Below are positions 1 through 6,173 of a stretch of 10,404 nucleotides of DNA, in pieces (positions within the stretch are counted from its first letter, which is position 1; every line of letters begins with the position of its first letter). Origin of the DNA: an uncultured Oscillospiraceae bacterium (GTDB taxonomy: Bacteria; Bacillota; Clostridia; Oscillospirales; Oscillospiraceae); NCBI GenBank assembly GCA_910587205.1, contig CAJULZ010000098.1:1-10404 (forward strand), read 5' to 3'. Made by a program: the position numbers and the translations under genes. The notes under the pieces are model-generated. The model ran no database searches. It saw nothing but the letters and a program-made list of their open reading frames with translations, and had not been told where the DNA came from.

Positions 1-227
1 AGATGAAGTCCCTGGCCAACCTGGGCCTGCTGGGCAACTTCGTGGGGATGCTCACGGATTCCCGCTCCTTCCTCTCTTACGCCCGGCACGACTACTTCCG
101 CCGCATCCTGTGCAACCTCATCGGCCAGTGGGTGGAAAACGGCGAGTACCCCGCCCACGACACCTCCCTGAAGAAGATCGTGGAGGGTATCTGCTGCAAC
201 AATGCCATGCGTTATTTTGGGCTGTAA
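1..227 (+). CDS. uxaC: Uronate (glucuronate/galacturonate) isomerase, C-terminal end only
   Basis: This is the last roughly 74 codons of a gene that starts left of the window; the frame begins at base 3 and ends at a TAA at 225-227. UxaC interconverts D-glucuronate with fructuronate and D-galacturonate with tagaturonate, the first step of cytoplasmic hexuronate breakdown. The visible part matches the well-conserved UxaC C-terminus: FVGMLTDSRSFLSY, then a basic/aromatic RRILCNLIG-WVE-GEYP segment, and a final ICCNNAMRYFGL. UxaC proteins usually have about 465 residues, so most of the protein, including its metal site, lies outside the window. It is followed by a strong terminator and converges with the GntR gene. 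It is therefore the end of a separate transcription unit, and nothing links it functionally to the peptide-transport operon. Confidence 0.92.
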   Translation, partial: MKSLANLGLLGNFVGMLTDSRSFLSYARHDYFRRILCNLIGQWVENGEYPAHDTSLKKIVEGICCNNAMRYFGL

Positions 228-238
228 TCTCTGGGTGC

Positions 239-276
239 AAAGGCCCGGGCCGCCTACCGGCGGCCCGGGCCTTTTT
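239..276 (+). terminator. Intrinsic terminator after uxaC
   Basis: A perfect 16-bp stem (AAAGGCCCGGGCCGCC at 239-254 and its reverse complement at 259-274) closes on a 4-nt loop (TACC) and runs into five T residues (272-276). It starts 11 nt after the uxaC stop codon. On the opposite strand only three T residues follow the stem, so it probably works mainly for rightward transcription. The MITE-like element begins immediately after the T tract. Confidence 0.93.
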
Positions 277-277
277 A

Positions 278-361
278 GAGCTTGTTTCACATCTCGAAGA
301 ATGCCAAGTTGACAAGGGGTTTTCCCCTCAGGCGAGGCGGGATTTCGTAGTAAGCAGGCTC
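278..361. mobile_element. Small MITE-like repeat (84 bp) with TTA target duplication
   Basis: The ends are imperfect inverted repeats: GAGCTTGTTT at 278-287 and AAGCAGGCTC at 352-361, whose complement is GAGCCTGCTT, with 8 of 10 matching. The element is flanked on both sides by TTA (275-277 and 362-364), as expected for a 3-bp target duplication. The middle holds a small hairpin, AGGGG-TTTT-CCCCT (315-328). Read on the minus strand, one frame is open from the first base of the element and ends in NLAFFEM-stop, so the element could retain the tail of a transposase or add a peptide tail to genes it enters. The end sequence and TNA-type duplication resemble the IS5 superfamily (IS1031 group). 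That assignment, and its status as a dispersed repeat, are inference from a single copy. Confidence 0.55.
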
Positions 362-383
362 TTATAAGTCACAGGGCAGCAGC

Positions 384-1058
384 TCAAAACAGGCGCTTCG
401 TCTGGGTGAGCAGCCAGTTGGGCAGCGTCATGATATCCCCTCGCAGCAGCGCCTGCGCCGTGTCGAAATCACCGCAGGTCAGGGCCCGTTCGATCTCAAT
501 ATGCGGCTTGCTGGTGGAAGCCTGGAAGAACTCGCTGCGCTGTTCAGGCGTGGCCAGCATCTGCGCGTAGGCCCGCCATTCCAGCTGGATCATCTTGCGC
601 ACTACCTCCACCGCCAGCTCGTTGCCGGCAAAGGAACACAGCGTAGCGTGGAACCGGGAATTGTGCTGCCATCGCTTTTTGATATCCACTTCGCCGCTGA
701 TGACCTCCTGCCACCAGTCCTGGTTCAGCCGGGATACCTGGGTCAGCATCCCCCCGCTGAAATTCCGGCTCGTCTTCTCCAACGCCCCCAGCTCCAACAC
801 CAGGCGCAGTTCGGTGGCGTCCAGGATGTCCCGCTCAGTGACGGGCATCACCTGGTACCCTAGACGCGGGATACTGCGCAGGACGTTTTCGTTGCAAAGC
901 TCGATCAGCGCCTCCCGGACCGGGGCCTTTCCCACCTGGTAGCGCTCCATCAGCTGCTTTTCCGTGATGAACTGATCCAGCGGGAAGTTCCCCTCCAGCA
1001 CATCGCTGAAAATGTGGTCGTAAACCTGCTCTTTGAACGTGGTCCTATGTACGGCCAT
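384..1058 (-). CDS. GntR-family transcriptional regulator, FadR subfamily (FCD domain)
   Basis: This is a cytoplasmic DNA-binding regulator of 224 residues, a normal size for the family. Residues 1-75 form the winged helix-turn-helix, recognisable by ITEKQLMERY, APVREALIEL and the wing LRSIPRLGYQVMPV. Residues about 77-215 form an all-helical FCD ligand-sensing domain. FCD proteins usually bind a metal through Asp/Asn and three His and sense small carboxylates. Here N133, H137 (NSRFH) and H186 (KPHIEIERAL) are present, but the last His position appears to be D208 (LLRGDIM), so the site is altered. The start is the ATG at 1058, with purine-rich GAAGGGATGG and GAGAG sequence upstream. The gene lies 73 bp downstream of the leftward amidohydrolase gene and probably shares its transcript. 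It is the best candidate to bind the repeated ATTAGTAATCAT sites in the divergent control region, which would make it autoregulatory. Confidence 0.88.
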   Translation of the reverse strand: MAVHRTTFKEQVYDHIFSDVLEGNFPLDQFITEKQLMERYQVGKAPVREALIELCNENVLRSIPRLGYQVMPVTERDILDATELRLVLELGALEKTSRNFSGGMLTQVSRLNQDWWQEVISGEVDIKKRWQHNSRFHATLCSFAGNELAVEVVRKMIQLEWRAYAQMLATPEQRSEFFQASTSKPHIEIERALTCGDFDTAQALLRGDIMTLPNWLLTQTKRLF

Positions 1059-1094
1059 CTCTCTACCATCCCTTCACAATAAAGTCCCGCCCAG

Positions 1095-1121
1095 GCCGGG
1101 CGCAGGCAGACGGCGCCCGGC
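1095..1121 (-). other. Intercistronic hairpin between amidohydrolase and regulator genes
   Basis: GCCGGGCGC (1095-1103) is exactly complementary to GCGCCCGGC (1113-1121), giving a 9-bp GC stem with a 9-nt loop in the 73-bp gap between the two leftward genes. No T tract follows on the minus strand, so it is not a standard terminator. It could slow polymerase or protect the upstream mRNA and so lower regulator expression relative to the amidohydrolase. That role is inferred. Confidence 0.5.
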
Positions 1122-1131
1122 GCAGCCGTCC

Positions 1132-2295
1132 TTACAACATTTTACCACCAAAGCAGACTTTTTCCAAACTATTTCGAAATGCGACCAGGTTTTCCAGTGG
1201 ATTCTCGCTCAGGAACAGGATATCCGCGTATTTTCCCACCTCCAGGCTGCCGACATCCCGCCATACACCCAGGCATTTCGCCGCGGTTTCCGTAGCGCTC
1301 CGGATGACCGCCGCAGCGGGCATTCCGGCCGCCTGCATATACAGCATTTCGTCCGCAAACTCACCCTGATCCATAAAAAATCCGCCGCTGTCACGGCCAA
1401 AGGCGATCTGTACGCCCTGTTCATACGCCTGTTTTAAACAGCGGCGCTTCTCCCCAATGATCGCCCGGGAGTTGAGAATGGCATCGGGGAGGATGCCGCA
1501 TCCAATCTCGCTGGCTGCGGCAATCTCATAGGGCGTAAAGGTGGGAACGACGAACACACCCTGCCCGATAATGCGCGCGTTTACCTCCGGATCCAGGTAG
1601 GTGGCATGCTCAATAGAGTCCGCCCCGGCATCCAGCAGCAATTCCATCCCCGCGCGGCTGTGACAGTGGCAGGCCACTTTCTTCCCGTGCCTATGGGCCT
1701 CAGACACAATGGCCGCCACCTCGTCCAGCTCCATTTCCACCGCGCCGGGGTCCTCCCCCACTTTTCCCAGCCCCCCGGTAATCATCACTTTGATGAAATC
1801 CGCGCCGTCATGTATAAGCTGCCGCGCCGCGCGCCGGGCCTCCACCGGGCCGGTCACGTCCAGGCCGGGTTCATGCCCCCCTACCACCTTCAGCGGTGTC
1901 CCGCTGCACAGCAGGCGCGGGCCAGAAATGGCCCCCCGGCGGATGAAATCCCGCAGGGCCATCGTCTCCCGGTATTTGCCCCCACAGTCCCGAGCGGTCG
2001 TGATGCCGTGTCGAACCATTTTTTCGCAGTTCACCACCCCCTCCAGGGCCAGCTCACATTCATTCTCCGCAAAGAACACGGCCATATGATGATCTCCGCC
2101 TACCATGGTAACATGGGCGTGGCAGTCGATCACACCAGGCAGCAAGTAACTTCCCGCCGTATCCAGCACCTCTGCGTCCCCTTCCGGTTCGGTAGGGGCG
2201 CCCACATAGGCAATGCGCTCCCCATCCACCACCAGGTCCAACGGAACAAACCGGTTGTCCTGCCAAACCAGGCCGTTTTTGATGTGTTTTTTCAT
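1132..2295 (-). CDS. Prolidase-like metal-dependent amidohydrolase (copy 1)
   Basis: This is a 387-residue cytoplasmic enzyme of the amidohydrolase superfamily, in the imidazolonepropionase/Xaa-Pro-dipeptidase-like group. Members hydrolyse amide bonds in dipeptides or N-acyl amino acids using one or two metal ions in a TIM barrel. The N-terminal beta-sandwich strands come first, then the HxH pair H59/H61 (PGVIDCHAH), probable carbamylated lysine K169 (DFIKVMITGG), H210 (VACHCHS), H230 (SIEHATYL) and catalytic D302 (AFGRDSGG). The C-terminus (GSLEVGKYADIL, ending KVCFGGKML) is typical of the family, so all ligands appear present. The substrate cannot be read from sequence. The ATG at 2295 is supported by AAAGGAG 11 nt upstream. 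The gene is transcribed from the leftward promoter at 2367-2395, away from the ABC importer operon, with the GntR gene behind it. A paralogous enzyme lies at the far end of the importer operon. Confidence 0.87.
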   Translation of the reverse strand: MKKHIKNGLVWQDNRFVPLDLVVDGERIAYVGAPTEPEGDAEVLDTAGSYLLPGVIDCHAHVTMVGGDHHMAVFFAENECELALEGVVNCEKMVRHGITTARDCGGKYRETMALRDFIRRGAISGPRLLCSGTPLKVVGGHEPGLDVTGPVEARRAARQLIHDGADFIKVMITGGLGKVGEDPGAVEMELDEVAAIVSEAHRHGKKVACHCHSRAGMELLLDAGADSIEHATYLDPEVNARIIGQGVFVVPTFTPYEIAAASEIGCGILPDAILNSRAIIGEKRRCLKQAYEQGVQIAFGRDSGGFFMDQGEFADEMLYMQAAGMPAAAVIRSATETAAKCLGVWRDVGSLEVGKYADILFLSENPLENLVAFRNSLEKVCFGGKML

Positions 2296-2354
2296 CTGTA
2301 TAAACGCTCCTTTCCACAGTGGACAGTCAAATGGATGTGGTTTCCACCCTTTTG

Positions 2355-2371
2355 AATATATTAGTAATCAT
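2355..2371. promoter_or_regulatory. Candidate operator, copy 1, over the leftward -10 box
   Basis: AATAT followed by ATTAGTAATCAT (2360-2371) repeats, with one base missing, the sequence at 2484-2501. It overlaps five of the six bases of the leftward -10 box (2367-2372), so a bound protein would block polymerase. Only the ATTA-G-TAAT core is symmetric here; the outer bases are not, so this may be the weaker site. The GntR protein encoded by the same transcript is the obvious candidate binder, by inference. Confidence 0.62.
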
Positions 2372-2395
2372 ATCACAGCGGCATTGTCCTGTCAA
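2367..2395 (-). promoter_or_regulatory. Sigma-A promoter for the leftward amidohydrolase-gntR transcript
   Basis: On the minus strand there is a consensus -35 TTGACA (2390-2395), a 17-bp spacer and a -10 TATGAT (2367-2372). The expected start is near 2360, leaving a leader of about 65 nt before the amidohydrolase ATG at 2295. Operator copy 1 covers the -10 box. Confidence 0.83.
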
Positions 2396-2439
2396 CATGA
2401 ACAAAAATGTTTTTTATTGAGAAATATTTTAATTTCATA

Positions 2440-2468
2440 TTGACAATTTCTTTTGAGGCATCTATACT
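2440..2468 (+). promoter_or_regulatory. Sigma-A promoter for the rightward ABC importer operon
   Basis: A consensus -35 TTGACA (2440-2445), a 17-bp spacer and a -10 TATACT (2463-2468) lie in an AT-rich stretch. The expected start is about 2475, giving an 80-nt leader before the first permease ATG at 2556. Operator copy 2 begins just downstream of the start site. No other convincing promoter is visible inside the operon. Confidence 0.85.
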
Positions 2469-2481
2469 AAGAATGGTCATC

Positions 2482-2501
2482 CTAATATGATTAGTAATCA
2501 T
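2482..2501. promoter_or_regulatory. Candidate operator, copy 2, in the initial transcribed region
   Basis: ATGATTA-G-TAATCAT (2487-2501) is a perfect 15-bp palindrome around one central base. It overlaps a second perfect palindrome, CTAAT-ATG-ATTAG (2482-2494). It lies about 12-26 bases after the predicted rightward start site, a common repressor position. It shares ATTAGTAATCAT with copy 1, and the copies are 130 bp apart. A palindrome around a single base suits a dimeric FadR-type regulator. Binding itself is inferred. Confidence 0.7.
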
Positions 2502-2523
2502 GCCAACAATTGCTTCACAATAC

Positions 2524-2549
2524 ACCCGGCCCAACCGGGTGGGGGAGGG
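2524..2549 (+). promoter_or_regulatory. Leader hairpin and Shine-Dalgarno of the first permease gene
   Basis: ACCCGG (2524-2529) pairs with CCGGGT (2535-2540) around a 5-nt loop. This 6-bp hairpin abuts a very purine-rich ribosome site, GGGGGAGGG (2541-2549), six bases before the ATG at 2556. The ribosome site fixes the start of the permease at 2556 instead of the upstream in-frame ATG at 2487, which lies inside the operator. Confidence 0.6.
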
Positions 2550-2555
2550 TTCGGA

Positions 2556-3509
2556 ATGGGAAAATATCTGCTCAAACGGCTCCTGACTGTGATTCCCGTT
2601 TTCCTCGGGATCACCATGCTGGTGTACTTCATGTCCTCGCTGGCGCCGGGCAGCCCCATCGAGCTGCTGATGGCCGACCCCTTCGCTACTGCGGCCGACA
2701 TTGAGAAAAAACGCCATGAGCTGGGCTTGGACCAGCCCGTGGCCGTACAGTACCTGCTGTGGCTCAAGGAACTGCTCCGCGGCAATTTTGGGATATCCTA
2801 CCGCACCTATGGCAGCGTGCTGGAGCTGGTCTCCTCCCGGATCGGCCCTACCCTGATCCTCACCGGGTTTACCACCCTGCTCTCCCTGTGCGTCGCTATC
2901 CCGCTGGGCACCGTCGCGGCGTATAAGCCGTACTCCCTTTGGGATTATGCCTCCTCCGGCCTGTCCTTTGCCGGGGCCGCCACCCCTAATTTCTTTGCCG
3001 CGATGCTGCTGATTTATCTATTCTCCATCCGGCTGGGTCTCCTGCCCACCGGCGGGATGTACGACACATCGGGCGTCCACACCTGGGGGATGCTGCTGCG
3101 CCACCTCATTATGCCCGCCCTCGTGCTGTCTATCCAGCAGGTCGGCTCTTTCATCCGCCACATGCGCGGCAGCATGATCGAAGTGCTCAACGAGGACTAT
3201 ATCCGCACCGCCCGGGCCAAAGGGCTTTGGGAGAACGCCGTACTCATCCGTCACGGCCTGCGCAACGCCCTGATCCCCATCCTCACCCAAATCGGCATGA
3301 ACATTCCCTTCCTGATCGGCGGCGCCGTGGTCACGGAGCAAATTTTCGGCTGGCCCGGGCTGGGCAGCCTAATGGTGACCTCCATCCAGGCCCGGGACTA
3401 CCCCGTCATCATGGGGATCACGGTATTCGTATCACTGGCTGTCCTGCTGGGCAACATCGTAGTCGATGTGCTCTACACCTTCCTGGATCCCCGCATCCGG
3501 TATGATTGA
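2556..3509 (+). CDS. dppB: Peptide-type ABC transporter permease, DppB/OppB family
   Basis: This is an integral membrane subunit of an importer of the dipeptide/oligopeptide/nickel family, 317 residues long, the usual size. TM1 is at residues 9-29 (the MGKYLLKRLLTVIPVF start is classic for DppB). A large extracytoplasmic loop (30-100) contains the PGSP segment and RGNFGISYRT. Further membrane spans lie at about 100-122, 135-160, 180-200, 240-265 and 285-308. The EAA loop that contacts the ATPases is at 213-240 (EDYIRTARAKGL...RHGLRNALIPI). EQIFGWPGLG (261-270) and the final DPRIRYD are also family hallmarks. The start at 2556 is chosen because of the strong ribosome site, and the extra 23 residues from the upstream ATG look nothing like a permease. 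It is the first gene of the operon, 18 nt before the second permease. Substrate specificity (dipeptide, oligopeptide or another small molecule) is not resolved by this subunit. Confidence 0.93.
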   Translation: MGKYLLKRLLTVIPVFLGITMLVYFMSSLAPGSPIELLMADPFATAADIEKKRHELGLDQPVAVQYLLWLKELLRGNFGISYRTYGSVLELVSSRIGPTLILTGFTTLLSLCVAIPLGTVAAYKPYSLWDYASSGLSFAGAATPNFFAAMLLIYLFSIRLGLLPTGGMYDTSGVHTWGMLLRHLIMPALVLSIQQVGSFIRHMRGSMIEVLNEDYIRTARAKGLWENAVLIRHGLRNALIPILTQIGMNIPFLIGGAVVTEQIFGWPGLGSLMVTSIQARDYPVIMGITVFVSLAVLLGNIVVDVLYTFLDPRIRYD

Positions 3510-3527
3510 CAGAGAGGAGGAACCGAT

Positions 3528-4415
3528 ATGTCCCCTGCCGCAGCCCCAATCCCCGGGGCCGTCACAAAGGAGCGCAAGCGGTCTTACTGGCACGACGTGT
3601 TCAAGCGCTTCTCCCGCCACAAACTGGCCATGGCTGGGCTGGCCGTAATCGCGCTGGAGCTGGTGCTCGTGCTGGCGCTCCACCTGGACCCCTACTCTAT
3701 GAACACTGACAGCGGCTTCGGCGCGCCGCCTAGCGCCGCCCACCCGCTGGGTACGGACGAGGTGGGCCGGGACGTGTTTGCCCGCATTGTCTACGGTGGG
3801 CGCACCTCCCTGTTCGTCGGCCTGGTCAGCGCCCTGGTCAGCCTGGCTATCGGCGTCCCTCTGGGGCTGCTGGCCGGCTATTACAAGGGCGTGCCCGGCG
3901 TGATGGTCATGCGCCTGGCGGACATCTTCATGTCTGTCCCGTCCATGATCCTGGTGCTGGTGCTGGTGTCCATGATCGGCCCCAGCATCCAGTCCGTCAC
4001 CATCGTCATCGGCGTGATGGGCTGGCCACAGTTCGCCCGGCAGCTTTACGGCAGCGTCCTGGCCGTCCGGGAAAAGGATTATGTGCAGGCGGCGGTGGCT
4101 ATTGGGGAGAAGAGCTGGCGCATTATCCTAAAATATATCCTGCCCAACGCCTTCGCCCCGGTCATTATTACCTTTACCTTCAGCATTGCCAGCGCCATCC
4201 TACAGGAGTCCAGCCTCAGCTTCCTGGGCATGGGCGTGCAGCTCCCCCAGGCGTCGTGGGGCAACATCATGTACGCCGCCCAGTCTATCACCGTACTCTC
4301 CCAGCGCCCTTGGCTCTGGGTCCCCCCTGGCCTGGCCCTGCTGATCACCGTACTAAGCATCAATTTCTTCGGAGACGGCCTGCGGGACGCGCTGGACCCC
4401 AAAACCAAGTTGTAA
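3528..4415 (+). CDS. dppC: Peptide-type ABC transporter permease, DppC/OppC family
   Basis: This is the second membrane subunit, expected to pair with the DppB-like protein to form the translocation pore; at 295 residues it has normal length. An N-terminal OppC_N segment with TM1 (about 34-52) is followed by the hallmark HPLGTDEVGRDVFARIVYGGRTSL (split here as residues 72-82 and 83-95). Membrane spans follow around 97-118, 133-150, 155-165 and 205-225, with the last near 265-281. The EAA loop is at 183-208 (KDYVQAAVAIG...ILPN). LSFLGMGVQLP (230-240) and the tail GDGLRDALDP are diagnostic. GAGAGGAGG lies about eight bases before the ATG, supporting this start. The cytoplasmic N-terminus is short. 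A strong hairpin begins at its stop codon. Confidence 0.93.
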   Translation: MSPAAAPIPGAVTKERKRSYWHDVFKRFSRHKLAMAGLAVIALELVLVLALHLDPYSMNTDSGFGAPPSAAHPLGTDEVGRDVFARIVYGGRTSLFVGLVSALVSLAIGVPLGLLAGYYKGVPGVMVMRLADIFMSVPSMILVLVLVSMIGPSIQSVTIVIGVMGWPQFARQLYGSVLAVREKDYVQAAVAIGEKSWRIILKYILPNAFAPVIITFTFSIASAILQESSLSFLGMGVQLPQASWGNIMYAAQSITVLSQRPWLWVPPGLALLITVLSINFFGDGLRDALDPKTKL

Positions 4416-4439
4416 GCCGCCGCCGGCGGAGCTTTACAA
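4410..4439 (+). other. Hairpin at the permease/binding-protein junction
   Basis: TTGTAA-GC-CGCC (4410-4420 region) pairs with GGCG...GCTTTACAA (ending 4439) around a GCC loop, with a small bulge. The stem includes the permease stop codon. There is no T tract after it, so it should not terminate. It lies upstream of the binding-protein ribosome site (AGAGGAG before 4464) and could separate translation or decay of the two cistrons. The role is inferred. Confidence 0.5.
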
Positions 4440-4463
4440 AATAAACGAAAAGAGGAGAATGTA

Positions 4464-6116
4464 ATGAAAAAGCTGTTCCGAAGCCTCGCCGCCCTGGTTC
4501 TGGCGGTCGCCACCCTCTCCGGATGCACACCTTCCGATCCCAGCGCCGCTTCCTCCCCGCCCTCCGCCCCGCCCCAGCAAAGCGCCGGCGCTTCCCAGGA
4601 CCCCGCGCCCGCGGCGGAAAAGGTCGTCGTGGGGGCTATTTCCTCCCCATGGACCAACCTCTACCCCTATGAAATCAGCGGGACCTACGATGAGATCATG
4701 AACATCCTGATCTTCGACCGGCTTATCGATGTCTCCATGGACGGCGACTTGGTCCCCCGGGAGGCCACCGAGGTCACGCCTTCCGCAGACGGCAAAACCC
4801 TTACCGTTGCCCTGAGCAAGGACGCCCACTGGCACGATGGCCAGCCCGTCACCGCGGACGATGTGGTGTGGTCGCTCCAAATCTCCTGCAACCCGGAGCT
4901 GTCCGTCAGCCGCCGCTACCTCATGAATATCCTGGACGGCACCGACGACGACGGCGCGCAGCTGTCCGAGGGCAGCCTGGGCGTCTCCAAGGTGGACGAT
5001 TACACCATCGAGATGAAGCTGAAAAAGGCCATGGACCCGGTGACGGTGTTCAACACCCTGAAGCAGTTCGTAGTGCTGCCCAAGCACCTGCTGGGCGACA
5101 TCCCCCTGGCTGAGATGCACACTAACGAATTTTGGCGCAGTCCCATCGGTTCCGGCCCGTTCATGTATGACAAGGAAGTCACCGGCGAGCGCATCGAACT
5201 GGTGAAAAATACAGGCTACGAATACGGTCCCATTGACATCGACCGTCTGATCCTCCGGGTGGTGCCAGCGGCCAACATGGTGTCCGGCCTCATCAGCGGC
5301 GAAATCGACCTGAACATGGGCAGCATCGGCCCCATCCAGCCCGTGGATTACGCCACCCTCCAGGACAGCGCCAACCTCACCGTGGAATCCGTACCCTGCT
5401 TTGACTTCCAGTATATGGCCATCAACGACGCCCGGGACTACCTCACCGACGACGTCAAGCGTGCTATGAATATGGCCATCGACAAACAGCTCATCGTGGA
5501 TCAGCTTCTGTATGGCCAGGGCACCGTCATGCGCAGCGTATGGCCCGAGACCCATCCCTATTATGCCGACCTGGACTGGGATACCTACGACCCCGAGGCG
5601 GCCGCGCAGCTGGTTAAGGACGCCGGGTGGGACACCGAGCGGGAACTGCTGATGCTGGTGCCCACCGGTAATACCGTGCGTGAGCAGTCCGCAGCCATCA
5701 TCCAGCAAAACCTGGCCGACGTAGGTATCAAAGTCCGCATCCAGACCTCCGATTTCGCCACTGTCATGTCCGAGTGTTTTAAGGGCAACATGGACCTTGC
5801 CCTGCTGGGTTCCTCCGGCACCGTCGAGCCCCACGAGGTGTCCACCCAGTTCGCCCCCGGCACCACCACCTGCTTCTCCAACCTCCAGACCTCCGAATAC
5901 TACGACCTGTTCCAGAAGGCGCTGGAATACACCTCCTACGACGAGCGCTACCCCATCTATAAGCAGTTCCAGGAGCTGTTCAACGAGCGCACCCCCTATG
6001 TGACGCTGTACAGCCGCAACATGATCCAGGCGTACAGCACCCGTCTGGGCGGCCTGGACACCAGGGATTTCTGCCAGACCAATTTCGCCATCTGGAACTG
6101 GACCGTACAGGAATAA
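4464..6116 (+). CDS. Substrate-binding lipoprotein of the ABC importer (SBP_bac_5 family)
   Basis: This extracellular, membrane-anchored binding protein should capture the substrate and deliver it to the two permeases. The 550 residues begin with a lipoprotein signal: positive KK/R, a hydrophobic stretch (8-18) and the lipobox L18-S-G-C21, with C21 as the lipidated residue. A Ser/Pro/Ala/Gln-rich flexible linker follows (22-52), then the SBP_bac_5 fold. Visible family marks are NILIFDRLID (80-89), WHDGQPVTADDVVWS (123-137), SPIGSGPF (226-233) and IDLNMG (281-286). The C-terminal lobe contains YPIYKQFQELF and ends NWTVQE. AGAGGAG lies about nine bases before the ATG. The gene lies between permeases and ATPases, with a strong hairpin on each side. 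Such proteins bind dipeptides, oligopeptides, nickel chelates, opines or sugars, so no Dpp/Opp symbol is assigned. Confidence 0.92.
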   Translation: MKKLFRSLAALVLAVATLSGCTPSDPSAASSPPSAPPQQSAGASQDPAPAAEKVVVGAISSPWTNLYPYEISGTYDEIMNILIFDRLIDVSMDGDLVPREATEVTPSADGKTLTVALSKDAHWHDGQPVTADDVVWSLQISCNPELSVSRRYLMNILDGTDDDGAQLSEGSLGVSKVDDYTIEMKLKKAMDPVTVFNTLKQFVVLPKHLLGDIPLAEMHTNEFWRSPIGSGPFMYDKEVTGERIELVKNTGYEYGPIDIDRLILRVVPAANMVSGLISGEIDLNMGSIGPIQPVDYATLQDSANLTVESVPCFDFQYMAINDARDYLTDDVKRAMNMAIDKQLIVDQLLYGQGTVMRSVWPETHPYYADLDWDTYDPEAAAQLVKDAGWDTERELLMLVPTGNTVREQSAAIIQQNLADVGIKVRIQTSDFATVMSECFKGNMDLALLGSSGTVEPHEVSTQFAPGTTTCFSNLQTSEYYDLFQKALEYTSYDERYPIYKQFQELFNERTPYVTLYSRNMIQAYSTRLGGLDTRDFCQTNFAIWNWTVQE

Positions 6117-6121
6117 CGGCA

Positions 6122-6155
6122 GCCGCCCCCAGGGCCTCACAGCCCCGGGGGCGGC
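6122..6155 (+). other. Strong hairpin after the binding-protein gene
   Basis: GCCGCCCCCAGGGC (6122-6135) and GCCCCGGGGGCGGC (6142-6155) are complementary at 13 of 14 positions (a T:G-type mismatch remains) with a 6-nt loop. It starts five bases after the binding-protein stop. The following bases are AGAAAGGAAGG, the ribosome site of the next gene, not a T tract. It is best read as a 3'-end stabiliser or partial attenuator that lets the binding protein be made in excess over the ATPases. This is known for ABC operons in general and inferred here. Confidence 0.7.
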
Positions 6156-6173
6156 AGAAAGGAAGGGACCGTT

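Noticed and set aside
1606..2355. A 249-codon plus-strand open frame opposite the leftward amidohydrolase
   Set aside because: It is rich in His, Pro and Arg with no domain, and it overlaps a complete amidohydrolase and its promoter.
2487..2555. An earlier in-frame ATG for the first permease
   Set aside because: It lies inside the operator palindrome, has no ribosome site, and would add 23 hydrophilic residues before a canonical permease N-terminus.
2476..2555. A riboswitch in the importer operon leader
   Set aside because: The leader is only about 80 nt and contains an operator and one short 6-bp hairpin; no known aptamer pattern or terminator/antiterminator pair is visible.
6122..6155. 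Intrinsic terminator ending the operon after the binding protein
   Set aside because: The stem is strong but is followed by AGAAAGGAAGG with no T run, and it leads straight into the ATPase ribosome site, so full termination is unlikely.
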